This document shows, piece after piece, positions 46,428-56,937 of a stretch of DNA of 64,000 bases. Under the pieces are notes generated by a model that saw nothing but the letters and a program-made list of their open reading frames with translations, was not told where the DNA came from and did not search any database. The stretch is from Mesopusillimonas faecipullorum (GTDB lineage Bacteria > Pseudomonadota > Gammaproteobacteria > Burkholderiales > Burkholderiaceae_B). Position 1 is the first letter of the stretch. The number at the start of each line of letters is the position of its first letter. The stretch spans positions 1 through 64,000 of the forward strand of contig NZ_JACDXW010000002.1 in the NCBI RefSeq assembly GCF_020539505.1. Reading direction: 5' to 3'. The position numbers were made by a program, and so were the translations under genes.

Positions 46428-47780
46428 ATGAGTCGATGGTCATTGCGGGTCAGTTTGCCCGGCATTTTGTTGCTGCTAAGCGTCAGTGCGTTGGCGGCGG
46501 CCGTGTTAGGGTTCGGCGGTTGGTCGCAGGCCGAGTGGGCGCGCTATGCGCTGATGGCCATGGCTGTCCTCTCGGTCTTGCTTCTGTTGTGCGGTTTAAG
46601 GGTTGTGTACACCGGTGTTCTGCAACCGGTGGTTCTGGCACGGGGTCGTCTCGACCTTATCAGTAAGTGCGACCTCAGCTTTCCTGCCGAAATCGTAAGC
46701 TCGCGTAACGAAGTCGGGTCTTTGCTTAATTCCTTGAAAAAGCATCAAGACGGTATGGCGCGCAGCATACATATTGTGCGTCGCAGCCTAAGCGGCATAG
46801 GTTCGAATGCCCAGCAAATCGTTCTAGGCAACAGCGACCTTAGCGGTCGTACCGACCAACAGGCTGCTTCATTGCAGCAGGCGGCAGCCAGCATGGAAGA
46901 ACTGGCCAGCACGGTCAAGCAAAATGCCGATAACGCGCGTCAGGCCAACCAATTGGCTGTCACCGCTTCCGAAGTCGCTCAACGTGGCGGGCAGGCGGTT
47001 GGCGAAGTGGTTTCCACCATGCAGGGTATTTCCGCCAGTTCCAGAAAAATTGCGGACATTGTCGGCGTCATCGACAGCATTGCCTTCCAAACCAACATCC
47101 TGGCTCTGAATGCCGCTGTAGAGGCCGCGCGAGCAGGAGAGCAAGGGAAAGGCTTCGCCGTCGTGGCTTCCGAGGTACGCGCTTTGGCCCAGCGCAGTGC
47201 CCAGGCAGCGCGTGAAATCAAAGACCTCATCGAAGATTCCGTGCGCAAGGTGTCAGAAGGTTCCGAGCAAGTCGAACGGGCAGGGGCAACGATGGACGAA
47301 ATCGTTTCGTCCGTCGCCCGTGTCACCGATATCATGGGCGAGATCTCGGCTGCCACGGTCGAGCAATCCAGCGGTATAGATCAAATCAATATCGTCGTCT
47401 CGCAGATAGACAATGTCACGCGACAGAATGCTCAGTTGGTTGAGCAGGCCGCCGGGATAGGCGACATGTTGCGCAGCGATGTCGAGCAAATCAAGAGCCA
47501 CATGAACCGCTATGTGTTGCCGCCCAGTGCAGTGATTGATGTGCCCGCTAAAATCATCAAGCCCAATGTGCTTGCTGAACCTCAGCAGCAAGTGTCGTTG
47601 GGTGGCCAAGGCGCTGCAACATCGGCATTACCTCGTCAGGGTGAGGGTAGCCGCCTTGAGGCGGGCGCAGCACGAGGGGCAGGCAGGCCCGCCGCCTTGC
47701 CTGCCGCTTCGCAACAGGTTAAACGGCCCGACACTAACGGGCGTTCGACCTCATCGGAAGATGACTGGGAAGAGTTCTAG
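46428..47780 (+). CDS. Methyl-accepting chemotaxis protein with minimal periplasmic loop
   Basis: Receptor of 450 residues. Two membrane segments near the N-terminus (about 9-28 and 38-62) are separated by only ~10 residues, so there is no periplasmic ligand domain. The input is probably internal or through partners. A HAMP-like linker and a standard signalling domain ([37 protein letters not shown]) follow. A Pro/Gly-rich linker leads to the last five residues DWEEF, which fits the xWxxF pentapeptide that docks CheR and CheB. Co-transcribed with flgKL. Confidence 0.92.
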   Translation: MSRWSLRVSLPGILLLLSVSALAAAVLGFGGWSQAEWARYALMAMAVLSVLLLLCGLRVVYTGVLQPVVLARGRLDLISKCDLSFPAEIVSSRNEVGSLLNSLKKHQDGMARSIHIVRRSLSGIGSNAQQIVLGNSDLSGRTDQQAASLQQAAASMEELASTVKQNADNARQANQLAVTASEVAQRGGQAVGEVVSTMQGISASSRKIADIVGVIDSIAFQTNILALNAAVEAARAGEQGKGFAVVASEVRALAQRSAQAAREIKDLIEDSVRKVSEGSEQVERAGATMDEIVSSVARVTDIMGEISAATVEQSSGIDQINIVVSQIDNVTRQNAQLVEQAAGIGDMLRSDVEQIKSHMNRYVLPPSAVIDVPAKIIKPNVLAEPQQQVSLGGQGAATSALPRQGEGSRLEAGAARGAGRPAALPAASQQVKRPDTNGRSTSSEDDWEEF

Positions 47781-47797
47781 ACGCCATGGCCCCTGCG

Positions 47798-48586
47798 CTA
47801 CATCGGGGCCAGTGCATTCGCCAACTGCCGCATGACTAGCAGGGCCGTATTAAAAAGCCTGCTCAGAAACGGCGCGGTTTGCGGCAAAATCACTGCCAAT
47901 AGAATCAAACCCGATAACAGGCTTATCGGGAATCCGACGGCAAACACCGAAAGCTGCTGAGCCGTACGGTTAAGAATGCCTAAGGCCAAACTGATGCATA
48001 GCAGGGTCATGACCAGGGGCAAAGCCAGCAGCAAGCCCCCGGTCAGCACCTGAGCGCTCCAGTGAAATAGCACTTGCCAGGCGCCGGCATCCAGACTGCC
48101 GGGCGCAGCAGGTAAAACGGTAAAGGTATGAAACAGCGCTTGCAGCAGCATCAAGTGGCCGTCCAAAGTCAGAAATACCAATATGGCCATCATGTTCATC
48201 AGGCGCGAGAGGACAGTGGTGTTGGCACCTGTGGCGGGGTCAAAAAACGAGGCAAAGGACAGACCCATTTGTAAACCTATCAGCTCGCCTGCTGTTTGCA
48301 CGGCGGCAAAGGCGATACGCATGCATAAGCCTAAGCCCAGCCCTATCAGCACCTGTTGAGCCGTTGTCCATAAGCCTAAATAAGAAGCCGGTGAAATAGC
48401 GGGGGCTGGGGGGAGCACCGGTGCGATAGCCAGGGCTGTGAGGGCGGCCAGGCCCACTTTCGCACGGGTGGGGATAGTGGATTCTCCCAGGACCGGGGCC
48501 GTTGTGATCAAGGCAAGCAGGCGGACAAACGGCCAGAAGGCAGAGTTGATCCAGATATAAAGGGCGTCGAGGCTGAAGCTGATCAC
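47798..48586 (-). CDS. fliR: FliR, flagellar export gate protein
   Basis: Component of the FliPQR export channel. 262 residues, mostly hydrophobic with about six membrane segments. Typical motifs are LRIAFAAVQTAGELIGLQMGL-like (MRIAFAAVQTAGELIGLQMG) and FASFFDPATGANTTVLSRL. It is the last gene of the minus-strand fliF-fliR series and ends 17 bases from the convergent mcp gene. Confidence 0.95.
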   Translation of the reverse strand: MISFSLDALYIWINSAFWPFVRLLALITTAPVLGESTIPTRAKVGLAALTALAIAPVLPPAPAISPASYLGLWTTAQQVLIGLGLGLCMRIAFAAVQTAGELIGLQMGLSFASFFDPATGANTTVLSRLMNMMAILVFLTLDGHLMLLQALFHTFTVLPAAPGSLDAGAWQVLFHWSAQVLTGGLLLALPLVMTLLCISLALGILNRTAQQLSVFAVGFPISLLSGLILLAVILPQTAPFLSRLFNTALLVMRQLANALAPM

Positions 48587-48605
48587 GGTTGAACGCTAGC
48601 TTGTC

Positions 48606-48875
48606 TCAATGCGCCAAGCCAGGCAGGCCGGTGAGTACCTGACGAAAGTAATCGATCAGTGTGGTCAGCAACCATGGGCCTATCAGCACGACAGTAAGGG
48701 CTACGGCCAATAACTTGGGAATGAAAGACAGCGTCATTTCATTAATTTGTGTGGCGGCTTGGAAGATGCTGATCAGCAAGCCCACTACCAAGGTAGCCAG
48801 CAGCAGTGGGCCGGCGATGTAGAGGGCAATCTTCAGCGCATGGTAGGTAAGCGACATTACGGTGTCGGGCGTCAT
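48606..48875 (-). CDS. fliQ: FliQ, flagellar export gate protein
   Basis: Small two-span subunit of the export channel, 89 residues. MTPDTVMSLTYHALKIALYI, LLISIFQAATQINEMTLSFI and PKLLAVALTVVLIGPWLL are the family sequence. It lies between fliP (10 bases) and fliR (19 bases). Confidence 0.96.
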   Translation of the reverse strand: MTPDTVMSLTYHALKIALYIAGPLLLATLVVGLLISIFQAATQINEMTLSFIPKLLAVALTVVLIGPWLLTTLIDYFRQVLTGLPGLAH

Positions 48876-48885
48876 GATGGCGTTC

Positions 48886-49641
48886 CTAAACGTAAAAGCT
48901 GCGCGCCAGCGAACCTATCAACAAGTGCCAGCCATCAGCCAGTACGAACAGCATCAGCTTAAAAGGCAGCGAAATAGTCACTGGCGGCACCATCATCATC
49001 CCCAAAGCCATCAATACACTGGCTACGACCAAGTCTATGATGAGAAACGGAATGAACAGGGTGAAGCCGATCTGGAAGGCAGTTTTGAGCTCACTGGTCA
49101 CAAAAGCGGGAATCAACACGCGTAAAGGAACGTCCTCGGGCTGACTCCAGGTGCCCGATTGCGATAGCTCGGCGAACATGGCCAAGTCGGTTTCTCGGGT
49201 GTGATGCAGCATGAAAGCATGCAGCGGTTCAGAGGCTTTTTGCAGCGCTTGCTCAAAACTGATCTGGCCTTCGCTAAGGGGTACATAAGCTTGCGCGTGT
49301 ATTTGGTCGAAAACGGGCGACATGGCGAAGAAGGTCAGAAACAACGCTAACCCTATCAGCACAGAGTTGGGCGGCGAGGCGCCGGTGCCCATGGCATTGC
49401 GTAGCAAGCCCAACACAATGATGATGCGGGTAAATCCCGTCATCATCAGCAGCATGGCAGGCAGGAATGACAGCAGCGTCAGCAGTAGCAGGGTTTGCAG
49501 GCTGAGCGAATAGGTTTGTGAGCCGTCTGCCCCTGGGGTGGCGGTGATGCCGGGAAGCAAGGACTGCGCCATGATGGCCGCCGGCGCCAATAGCAAGGCG
49601 ACGCCGCCGCTCTTGGCTAACACGGGCCAAGAGCGGCGCAT
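48886..49641 (-). CDS. fliP: FliP, flagellar export gate protein
   Basis: Core of the export channel. From the ATG with 5' base 49641 it is 251 residues and begins with a cleavable signal sequence ([20 protein letters not shown]...IMA). The mature part has [37 protein letters not shown] and [24 protein letters not shown] lies 6 bases before this ATG. Other in-frame ATGs at 49656 and 49680 would lengthen the signal n-region. Confidence 0.93.
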   Translation of the reverse strand: MRRSWPVLAKSGGVALLLAPAAIMAQSLLPGITATPGADGSQTYSLSLQTLLLLTLLSFLPAMLLMMTGFTRIIIVLGLLRNAMGTGASPPNSVLIGLALFLTFFAMSPVFDQIHAQAYVPLSEGQISFEQALQKASEPLHAFMLHHTRETDLAMFAELSQSGTWSQPEDVPLRVLIPAFVTSELKTAFQIGFTLFIPFLIIDLVVASVLMALGMMMVPPVTISLPFKLMLFVLADGWHLLIGSLARSFYV

Positions 49642-49687
49642 GCCTTGCCTTAGCATTTTGGATCCGCAAGAAAAAGACATGATGGGG

Positions 49688-50020
49688 TTAGGAACGAACG
49701 CGAGCCAGGGTTTGGGCCAGTGCGGCAGAAAAACCCTGGGTTTGGGGCGCATTTTGAATGTCGGTAGGCGCTGCGGGGCTGCTATGCAGCAGATTCACTT
49801 GCTGAGGGGTGATGCCCAGCACCAGGGTGGTTTGGTCTACGCGCACGACGGCGATGTGGGTGCGGGGCGGACCCAGGGGCTGTGCATCCAATAGGGTGAT
49901 GCGTTGGCCTTGGGGACGTCGCCTACCCTGCGTGCGACGGAGTATCCAAGCCGAGGCCAACAACAGGCCTATGATGACAAGCAGGCTCAGGGCAACGCGT
50001 AGCAGTTCGGCAGCTTCCAT
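49688..50020 (-). CDS. fliO: FliO, flagellar export assembly protein
   Basis: Small membrane protein that helps FliP assembly. 110 residues: one membrane segment (about 8-28, [19 protein letters not shown]), a basic stretch ([13 protein letters not shown]), and a soluble domain with [20 protein letters not shown] typical of FliO. It starts 4 bases after fliN. Confidence 0.9.
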   Translation of the reverse strand: MEAAELLRVALSLLVIIGLLLASAWILRRTQGRRRPQGQRITLLDAQPLGPPRTHIAVVRVDQTTLVLGITPQQVNLLHSSPAAPTDIQNAPQTQGFSAALAQTLARVRS

Positions 50021-50023
50021 AGC

Positions 50024-50533
50024 TTAGCGGCGGCTATTAAGTCGGTTAAGTCGGTCTGCCGGCGTGATGATATCGGTCAGGCGTATTCCGTAGCGGTCGT
50101 CCACAACCACGACTTCGCCTTGGGCAATCAGATAGCCATTGACGTAAATATCCATGGGTTCGCCTGCCAAACCATCTAGTTCGATGACCGAGCCTTGTCC
50201 CAATTGCAGGATGTTCTTGATCGTCATACGCGTCCGGCCAAGCTCAACCGAGAGCTGCACGGGAATATCAAGAATCAGGTCGATGTCACTGGTGGCACTC
50301 TGGCCGATGTCAACCAAAGGCTGGAAAACACCTGGTGCCGGCGCGGGGCTGGGGCTGGGAGCTGCGTTGGAAGCCGCTTGTTCGGCCATGGCGCGAGCCC
50401 AGTCGTCATCCACACCTTTCAGGCCATCTGCCTGGGAAGGGGGCGGGTTGGCATTTTGTTCTGACAGGGCCGCAGCCCAGTCGTCGGCGGGGTCGGCGTC
50501 CGTCTTCTTGTCGGGGTCGGTGATGTCACTCAT
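50024..50533 (-). CDS. fliN: FliN, flagellar motor switch protein
   Basis: C-ring protein that takes part in switching and export. The N-terminal ~85 residues are acidic, Pro/Ala-rich and probably flexible. The C-terminal SpoA domain (about 88-165) contains ILDIPVQLSVELGRTRMTIK and the conserved GEVVVVDDRYGIRLTDI. 169 residues. Its start overlaps the fliM end by eight bases. Confidence 0.95.
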   Translation of the reverse strand: MSDITDPDKKTDADPADDWAAALSEQNANPPPSQADGLKGVDDDWARAMAEQAASNAAPSPSPAPAPGVFQPLVDIGQSATSDIDLILDIPVQLSVELGRTRMTIKNILQLGQGSVIELDGLAGEPMDIYVNGYLIAQGEVVVVDDRYGIRLTDIITPADRLNRLNSRR

Positions 50534-51533
50534 GCTTGTTTGCCTCGGGGGAGATCGGTTCGCTGTTTTGCACCATGTGCTGCACTTTCAGGGCATAACG
50601 ACCGTTGAAAGTGCCGTAGGAGCAGGTCATGATGGGAATACTGCCGACGAAGGTTTGTATGGAACTGGGGATGTCCAATGGCAAAACATCGCCTTTGCGC
50701 AGTTTCATAAGTTGCTTCACGGTACTGGGGATACGCGCAAACTCGGCTTGAAGCTCGACGTCGGCGCTACGGACCTCGCGCGAAAGCTGGTGGGTCCAGC
50801 GCAAATCTACTTCGTTCAAGCCAGTATCTTGTAAAGGCCGCGTCAGTAGATCGCGTATGGGTTCTATCATCGAGTAAGGCAGGCAAATACTGAGATTGCC
50901 GCCCGATGCGCCCAGTTCGATATTGAAGGAGGTCACCACGACAATCTCGTTGCCGCTGGTAATGTTGGCGAACTTGGTGTGCATTTCCGAGCGAATATAT
51001 TCGAACTCGATCGGATAGATATTCTGCCAAGCCGAACCGTAGGCTTCCAGTGTCAAGTTAAGCAGGCGCTGAATAATGCGCTGCTCGGTCGTGGTGAAGT
51101 CTCGACCCTCGATACGGGTGGCGTAACGACCGTGCCCCCCGAATAGGTTGTCTATGATCAGAAAAACCAGGTTTGGGTCAAAGGTGAACAGCGACACGCC
51201 CCGCAATGGCTTCATGGCCACCATATTCAGGTTGCTGGGGACGGGCAGGTTGCGTTCGAACTCGGAGTATTTTTGCACCTTGATGGTCGCGACCGTGATG
51301 TCGGCGTTGCGACGCATGAAACTCAATAAGGTGCTGCGCATCTGCCGGGCAAAACGCTCGTTGATAAGCTCGAGCGTTTGCATGCGATGCCGCACGACAC
51401 GGTCGGGCGAGCTTAGGTCGTAAGGGCGAACGCCTGTCGGGGCTGCGACGGGCGTTGCCGACTGGCTTTCACCCGTGACGCCCGCCAACAAGGCATCGAC
51501 TTCATCCTGGGAAAGGAAGCTGGAGTACGCCAT
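50526..51533 (-). CDS. fliM: FliM, flagellar motor switch protein
   Basis: C-ring protein that receives phospho-CheY. The N-terminal CheY-binding motif LSQDEVDALL (about 7-16) is intact, followed by a flexible linker, the CheC-like middle domain (about 45-240) with ERFARQMRSTLLSFMRRNAD and a C-terminal SpoA domain (about 255-320). 335 residues, the standard length. Confidence 0.96.
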   Translation of the reverse strand: MAYSSFLSQDEVDALLAGVTGESQSATPVAAPTGVRPYDLSSPDRVVRHRMQTLELINERFARQMRSTLLSFMRRNADITVATIKVQKYSEFERNLPVPSNLNMVAMKPLRGVSLFTFDPNLVFLIIDNLFGGHGRYATRIEGRDFTTTEQRIIQRLLNLTLEAYGSAWQNIYPIEFEYIRSEMHTKFANITSGNEIVVVTSFNIELGASGGNLSICLPYSMIEPIRDLLTRPLQDTGLNEVDLRWTHQLSREVRSADVELQAEFARIPSTVKQLMKLRKGDVLPLDIPSSIQTFVGSIPIMTCSYGTFNGRYALKVQHMVQNSEPISPEANKHE

Positions 51534-51540
51534 TATCTAT

Positions 51541-52005
51541 TTACTGAACCACGAATGCAGTGAACAGCACACCCATGACATCGGGGCCGTTCTGGCGGGG
51601 GGGATAGGGGGCGTTGATGGCCTTGCGCAGGCTTTCCGCCAAGGCAATGCGGCCATCGGTCTGCTGTACGCGCGAGGAGGAGTGCCGGCTTAGCTCGGTG
51701 AGAATGCGGTTGCGCACCTCGGGCATGTATTCGATGAGGTAATTGCGTGCAGTCTGATCCGCAACGCGCAGGGTGATCTCTAGATAGAGAATCTGCGGCA
51801 TGTGGTTGTCTTGCAGCGTAACGGTGAATGGGTCCAAGGCCAGAAAAATAGGGGTGGCGGGGGGCGCGGCCTCGGCTTCCTTTTCAATGCCGGTGCCGAC
51901 TTGGGGGCCGGATTGCATACCCAGCTTGCCAAAATAGAGCAGAGCACCGCCGGCGCAAACGGCGACCAGGATAAGGATGAGCAGAATGGTATTCAGGAAG
52001 CGCAT
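51541..52005 (-). CDS. fliL: FliL, basal body-associated stator protein
   Basis: Inner-membrane protein around the stator that supports torque. 154 residues: one membrane segment (about 5-27, TILLILILVAVCAGGALLYF) and a periplasmic domain with LEITLRVADQTARNYLIEYM and PEVRNRILTELSRHSS. It lies 7 bases upstream of fliM. Confidence 0.93.
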   Translation of the reverse strand: MRFLNTILLILILVAVCAGGALLYFGKLGMQSGPQVGTGIEKEAEAAPPATPIFLALDPFTVTLQDNHMPQILYLEITLRVADQTARNYLIEYMPEVRNRILTELSRHSSSRVQQTDGRIALAESLRKAINAPYPPRQNGPDVMGVLFTAFVVQ

Positions 52006-52041
52006 GGCACGTAGGTATCAGCGATGAGAGGTCTGGCCCGG

Positions 52042-53262
52042 TCAGGCATAGGTGTTGATAATCAGATGGCTTTCAGCAGCCTTGGCCACTACAGCTGGTG
52101 CAGAAGACTGCGTATCGGCGGTGTTTACCAAGATAGCCGGCGTGGAACGGCTGGCTTGCGCGGGAGGCGGCTGCTGACCGGCCTGATCGCTACCCACATG
52201 TGTATTGCCCAGTGACAGCCCTGCATCGGCCAATTGCTGGGCCAGATGGGGCAGGGCGGACTCTACCGCTTGGCGAACGGATGCATGGGACGAGACAAAC
52301 CAGGCATGGGCAACATTGTCTTGAATCTGCAAAGTCACGCGCAGCGGGCCTAGGTCGGGTGGGTCTAAACGTAATTCGGCCTGTTGAGTGCCGTTGGCAC
52401 CGGATTGCAAAGCATGACCGACTTGTTGAGCCATGGCCCTACCCCAAGCGGGGTGCTCAAGTGAGGGGGCGATGGAGAGCATCAGCGTTGAGGCGCCAGG
52501 GCTTATTGTCGTAGCTGGCAGCCCAGTGGTTTGTGAAACGGAGCTGACCGTTGATAAGCCTACTGAAGCTTCGGAAACGACAGGGGCAGCAAGCTGAGAA
52601 GAACCGGGCTCGCTGGCAGATCGAGGCGATGCTGCGAGTGGGCTGATCTGTGCGGGTTCGGTTTGCTGCGCATCGGTTAACGTGAAGCGCTGGACGGCTT
52701 CTGCGCCGTTCATGCCGCGTGTGGGCACTATCGTCGAACCGGCGGCGGGCTGCTTGCGAAGCGATGGGCTCGCGCCGGCTGGGGATTGCTGGCTCCAGGT
52801 GTTTTCTGACTTTGTGGGCGTCAAGATGCCGTTTTGCACCAGAGCATCTTCTGGTAAGACCGCACTGGACGAATTAAGAGCATCAGCTGAGTAGGCAGAA
52901 AGTAACACGCGTGATGCCGCCGGAGGGTGTAAGGCGGGACTGGCGCCTTCAACCGATTCCTCAGGGTGAAGGGGCGATGCCTGTTGAGCGACGACCTGCG
53001 GGGCAGAGTTGGGGAAGAAGTCTGCGAGCAATTGGCGCGCGGCCTCTTCGGCCTGTGAAGACTCTGAAGAAGACAGGGGGTCTTCTTGGGGCTTTGGGGT
53101 TCGAGCACCTGCTGCCCGGGGCTGCTCGGTTGGCCGTTGAGAGGCCAGCAGTTGCGGAAAAGTTTGCTCGCCTTCTGGATGGCGGCGCTCGGCCAGCCCG
53201 CCCTGCTCGGTGCCGGCTGGCTGTGCGGATAACTGCGAGGTCGAGACTGGCATCATGGTCAT
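52042..53262 (-). CDS. fliK: FliK, hook-length control protein
   Basis: Secreted ruler that measures hook length and triggers the FlhB switch. 406 residues. The N-terminal ~250 are Ser, Ala, Gln and Pro-rich and of low complexity, as usual. The C-terminal domain (about 270-365) has AELRLDPPDLGPLRVTLQI, the FliK signature. It overlaps fliJ by four bases. A second FliK-like gene lies at 59469-60596. Confidence 0.92.
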   Translation of the reverse strand: MTMMPVSTSQLSAQPAGTEQGGLAERRHPEGEQTFPQLLASQRPTEQPRAAGARTPKPQEDPLSSSESSQAEEAARQLLADFFPNSAPQVVAQQASPLHPEESVEGASPALHPPAASRVLLSAYSADALNSSSAVLPEDALVQNGILTPTKSENTWSQQSPAGASPSLRKQPAAGSTIVPTRGMNGAEAVQRFTLTDAQQTEPAQISPLAASPRSASEPGSSQLAAPVVSEASVGLSTVSSVSQTTGLPATTISPGASTLMLSIAPSLEHPAWGRAMAQQVGHALQSGANGTQQAELRLDPPDLGPLRVTLQIQDNVAHAWFVSSHASVRQAVESALPHLAQQLADAGLSLGNTHVGSDQAGQQPPPAQASRSTPAILVNTADTQSSAPAVVAKAAESHLIINTYA

Positions 53263-53717
53263 GAGAAAGCAGTAGATGATGTTTGCAGGACAGTGCGACG
53301 CGATGCGCGCTCGTCGGTCTGGCGTTGTTCCTTGCGTTTTTCTTCTTGCAGTCGGGCATGGGCACGCCGAGTTTTCAGCGCGTCATAGGCATCAAGTTGG
53401 CGTTTTTTCTGTTGCCAGGTGGAACGCGCATGGGCCATGGCGTCCTCTAGTTGGTTGACTGTCTTATTTTGCAGTGAAATGGCGTTATCCAATGTCTCGA
53501 GGAACTGCACAAAATTGCGATAGTTCGACGCTGACACGCCTGCGCCCAGCGATTGCTGCGCGCGTTGCTGATAATCGTGGCGATAGGAGTCCAGTTGCTG
53601 TCTTTGCTCTTGGGCCAGTCTCAGTTTGTCGGCTGCATTGCGCAAACCCAGCGCGGCATCGTCCAATTGCTGGCGAGCCAGATCAAGCAGGATGTCCAGA
53701 TTTGCGGTGTCAGCCAT
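53259..53717 (-). CDS. fliJ: FliJ, export chaperone escort
   Basis: Coiled-coil protein that links the FliI ATPase ring to FlhA, like the gamma subunit of F-ATPase. 152 residues, almost all helical with heptads ([20 protein letters not shown] and [20 protein letters not shown]). It overlaps fliI and fliK. Confidence 0.9.
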   Translation of the reverse strand: MADTANLDILLDLARQQLDDAALGLRNAADKLRLAQEQRQQLDSYRHDYQQRAQQSLGAGVSASNYRNFVQFLETLDNAISLQNKTVNQLEDAMAHARSTWQQKKRQLDAYDALKTRRAHARLQEEKRKEQRQTDERASRRTVLQTSSTAFS

Positions 53718-55179
53718 GGAAAGCCTCTCGGTGGAAGTAGGGTTGCATCAAAGAGCCAAGCTCCAGGGCCGTTTGTTCGTAGCCCACGCGCTCGCGCATG
53801 CCTTGCCTTAGAAAACTGCGTAAACGTGGGTAGGCGTCTATGGCTTGGTCGACCTCCGGGTCATTGCCTCGGCTATATGCACCTACGGCAATCAAATCGC
53901 GGTTGCGTTGATAAGCAGACAGCAATTGCTTAAAACGATGCGTCATCGCCAAATGACTTTGATCTATCAGGCTGGGCATGACGCGTGAGATAGACGCCTC
54001 AATATCGATGGCGGGGTAGTGGCCCGTTTCCGCCAGACTGCGCGACAGCACGATGTGGCCGTCCAGAATGGCGCGAGCAGAGTCTGCGATAGGGTCTTGC
54101 TGGTCGTCACCTTCTGTGAGCACCGTGTAGAAAGCCGTGATAGACCCGGCTGGTAGGCCAGGCTTATCGGTGCCGGTGCCGGCGCGCTCGACAAGTGCGG
54201 GTAAGCGCGCGAATACCGATGGCGGATAGCCTTTGGTGGCCGGCGGCTCGCCGATTGCAAGGGCAATTTCGCGTTGGGCCATGGCAAAACGCGTCAGCGA
54301 ATCCATGATCAAAAGTACATGCCTGCCCTGGTCGCGAAAGTGTTCGGCCAATCGGGTGGCATAAACAGCGCCTTGTAAGCGCAGCAAAGGCGAGACATCG
54401 GCAGGTGCCGCTACCACGACCGAGCGGGCTATGCCCTCAGGGCCCAAGTTATGCTCTATGAACTCTTTAACTTCCCGGCCTCGCTCGCCGATAAGGCCCA
54501 CGACGACGACGTCGGCAGCGGTATAGCGTGCCATCATGCCTAGCAACACACTTTTGCCCACGCCAGACCCTGCGAACAAGCCCATGCGTTGTCCGCGACC
54601 CACGGTAAGCAAGCCGTTGATGGCACGCACCCCGACATCCAGGGCAGTGTCTATGGGTGAGCGTTGCAGTGGGTTAAAGTGGCGCGCGCTTAGCGAGGCT
54701 TGTGGCACGTTACGCAGATTGCCTAGCTCATCCAGTGGGCGGCCTGCGCCGTCAAGAACCCGGCCCAGCAGGGCGTCGCCCACGGGCAAATGGCGTGCCA
54801 AAGAGACGGCGGGGGCCAAGGTTTCCAAACTGTCGGGTTCGGCGAGTACCGGCAAGATGCCAGGAGCTTCTTGAGGAATCACGCGCGCACCCGGAGGCAA
54901 ACCCGAGATGTCGCCCTGCGGCATCAGAAACAATTGGCTGCCGTGAAAACCCACGACTTCGGCGTCTACCCAGAGGCCTGCCGCCGCGTTGCACTCGATG
55001 CGGCAAGCCGCACCGACGGGAAGCCGGAGACCGGTGGCTTCGAGGACCAGACCCGTGGCGCGCACCAACTTGCCCGAAGTTTGGCAGGGCTCAATGCGTC
55101 TGACCTGGCGAGCGGCGGCTTCCAGTATGGTGTTCCAGCGTTGAACATCAGGCAGGCGTGGATCCCTCTGGGAGTTCAT
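53710..55179 (-). CDS. fliI: FliI, flagellar export ATPase
   Basis: Hexameric ATPase of the export apparatus, F1-beta-like. 489 residues from the ATG at 55179, which overlaps the fliH stop (ATGA) and has AGGAG 5 bases upstream; ATG 55194 is also in frame. Walker A is [15 protein letters not shown], Walker B is [17 protein letters not shown], and the E-rich [12 protein letters not shown] motif is typical of the family. Confidence 0.96.
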   Translation of the reverse strand: MNSQRDPRLPDVQRWNTILEAAARQVRRIEPCQTSGKLVRATGLVLEATGLRLPVGAACRIECNAAAGLWVDAEVVGFHGSQLFLMPQGDISGLPPGARVIPQEAPGILPVLAEPDSLETLAPAVSLARHLPVGDALLGRVLDGAGRPLDELGNLRNVPQASLSARHFNPLQRSPIDTALDVGVRAINGLLTVGRGQRMGLFAGSGVGKSVLLGMMARYTAADVVVVGLIGERGREVKEFIEHNLGPEGIARSVVVAAPADVSPLLRLQGAVYATRLAEHFRDQGRHVLLIMDSLTRFAMAQREIALAIGEPPATKGYPPSVFARLPALVERAGTGTDKPGLPAGSITAFYTVLTEGDDQQDPIADSARAILDGHIVLSRSLAETGHYPAIDIEASISRVMPSLIDQSHLAMTHRFKQLLSAYQRNRDLIAVGAYSRGNDPEVDQAIDAYPRLRSFLRQGMRERVGYEQTALELGSLMQPYFHREAFHG

Positions 55180-55934
55180 TTGCTCTCCTGCCAAGCAGGG
55201 GCGTGTGTTGCGAGGCTACCGGCAACACGTGCCCAGCGCGTTTGCAAGGTGGCATCTATTTCGCCCAAAGAGGTTTCCAACACGCAACCACCGGGCGTAA
55301 GGGTATCGTCGTGAAGTAACTGCCAGGGGGGAGGTGCGGGTAGCGAACGGAAATACTGTTCAAGCAGCTCGTGGTCGGATGGATGGATGCGTATACGAAT
55401 CCAGCTGAGTTGACCTTCCTGCGGTTGCAGCAGTTCGCGCACGGTATGTACGAGCGACTCGGGTTGAGCGTTGAGCGTTATCTGAACGACATGCCGAGCT
55501 ATGTGCAGAGCAAGATCGACCAGGCCTTGCGCAACTTGCGTATTGAGTTGCTCTAGCGCTGATTCGGCGCTTTGCAACAAGCCATCAAGCTGTGCTGCTC
55601 GACGGTTTTGCTCTTCCAGGGCTTGTTCCATGCCTGCTTGGAAACCTGCGGCATGGCCTTGTTCATGTCCCGCTTCTTGCCCCTGGGCAAAGCCGGCTTC
55701 ATAGCCTTGGGTGTGACCTTGCTCGCGAGCTTGATCCTGCAGCTGTTCGAGTAATAAGTCCAGGTCGCCGCCGTCTGGCTCTACCGGCTCGGGAGTGACT
55801 GGCGGCGGTGGGGGTGACGTATCCAGAGACGACGGGCGTGGGCTTGAGTCTCCCACTTCGTGCATTTCCCAGCGCCGCCAAGCGGCGCGAGTGGCGCCGC
55901 TGCGGCCAGAAAGTGACGAACCGTCGTTAGACAT
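55176..55934 (-). CDS. fliH: FliH, export ATPase regulator
   Basis: Stator-like partner of FliI. 252 residues. A Pro-rich N-terminal region precedes a Gly-repeat segment (about 80-115: [20 protein letters not shown]), the GxxxG repeats typical of FliH, and then a helical C-terminal domain with [19 protein letters not shown]. It overlaps fliG by eight bases and fliI by four. Confidence 0.93.
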   Translation of the reverse strand: MSNDGSSLSGRSGATRAAWRRWEMHEVGDSSPRPSSLDTSPPPPPVTPEPVEPDGGDLDLLLEQLQDQAREQGHTQGYEAGFAQGQEAGHEQGHAAGFQAGMEQALEEQNRRAAQLDGLLQSAESALEQLNTQVAQGLVDLALHIARHVVQITLNAQPESLVHTVRELLQPQEGQLSWIRIRIHPSDHELLEQYFRSLPAPPPWQLLHDDTLTPGGCVLETSLGEIDATLQTRWARVAGSLATHAPAWQESK

Positions 55935-56937
55935 ATTCGTCGTCTCCCATTCGACCCAGATTGATCTGGCCGGTCTCGGCGAGTTTCCGGGCCGTCAGCA
56001 AGATGGCCTTCTGCGCCTCTTCAACGCGGGACATGCGGACCGGGCCTTGGGCCTCCAGATCTTCGCGCAGCATATCGGCGGCGCGATTGGACATGTTCTT
56101 GAAGAACCTGTCACGTAGATCTTCGGGGGCGCTCTTGAGGGCAAGCGGCAGCAGGGTGGGGTCGGCTTCCTTGAGGATGATCTGTATGGCTTCGTCTTCC
56201 AGATCGGCCAAGTTATCGAAGACGAACATTTCCTCCATGATGCGTTGCGTCAGGTCGGCATCCAGTTCGCGCAAGTCGGCAATGAGCGCATCTTCGTCGG
56301 TAGAGCTCATGAAATTGATGATTTCCGCAGCCGTGCGTACGCCGCCCATCTTGCTGCGTTTGGCGCCCTGGCCCGACAATACATCGCTGAGTACGTCGGT
56401 AAGTTCGTGTAGAGCAGCGGGTTGCACACCGCCAAATGTGGCGATGCGCAGGATGACGTCGTTACGCAGTCTTTCATTCAGGTGCGAAAGTACGGCTGAG
56501 GCGCGATCGCGTTCCAGGTGAACCAGGATGGTTGCAATAATTTGCGGATGCTCTCCACAAATCAGTTCAGCTACGCTGTTGCCCTCTAGCCAGTTCAGCG
56601 AATCTATGCCGTTGGCTCCGTCGCTGGCCTCAAGAATGTCTTCTATCAGGCCGGCAGCACGGTCGGTACCTAAAGCCTTGGTCAAGACACTACGGATATA
56701 TTCGTCCGAGCCCAGCGAGACAGCCATGAACTGATCCGCTTCTTCGCGAAAACTCTCGAGGACTTCGTCGACATCGCTACGGGTAATCTGCTTGAGATTA
56801 GCCATGGCTATACCTACTCGCTGCACCTCGCGGGCTGACAGAAACTTGAAGACCTCGGCGGCGGCATCCTCGCCCAACGACATCATCAAAATGGCGCAGC
56901 GTTCCAGGTGGTCGTCGTCGCTGCTAGTCCTTGCCAT
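55927..56937 (-). CDS. fliG: FliG, flagellar motor switch protein
   Basis: C-ring protein that contacts MotA. 336 residues in three armadillo-like domains. Motifs include CAILMMSLGEDAAAEVFKFL, HPQIIATILVHLERDRASAV (EHPQ motif) and the C-terminal torque helix segment KEADPTLLPLALKSAPEDLR with DRFFKNMSNRAADMLREDLE. It overlaps fliF by 14 bases. Confidence 0.96.
   Translation of the reverse strand: MARTSSDDDHLERCAILMMSLGEDAAAEVFKFLSAREVQRVGIAMANLKQITRSDVDEVLESFREEADQFMAVSLGSDEYIRSVLTKALGTDRAAGLIEDILEASDGANGIDSLNWLEGNSVAELICGEHPQIIATILVHLERDRASAVLSHLNERLRNDVILRIATFGGVQPAALHELTDVLSDVLSGQGAKRSKMGGVRTAAEIINFMSSTDEDALIADLRELDADLTQRIMEEMFVFDNLADLEDEAIQIILKEADPTLLPLALKSAPEDLRDRFFKNMSNRAADMLREDLEAQGPVRMSRVEEAQKAILLTARKLAETGQINLGRMGDDEYV

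Noticed and set aside
47787-47811. TGGCCCC / GGGGCCA hairpin between mcp and fliR as a bidirectional terminator
   Set aside because: No T-run on either strand and it overlaps the fliR coding end, so evidence is too weak.
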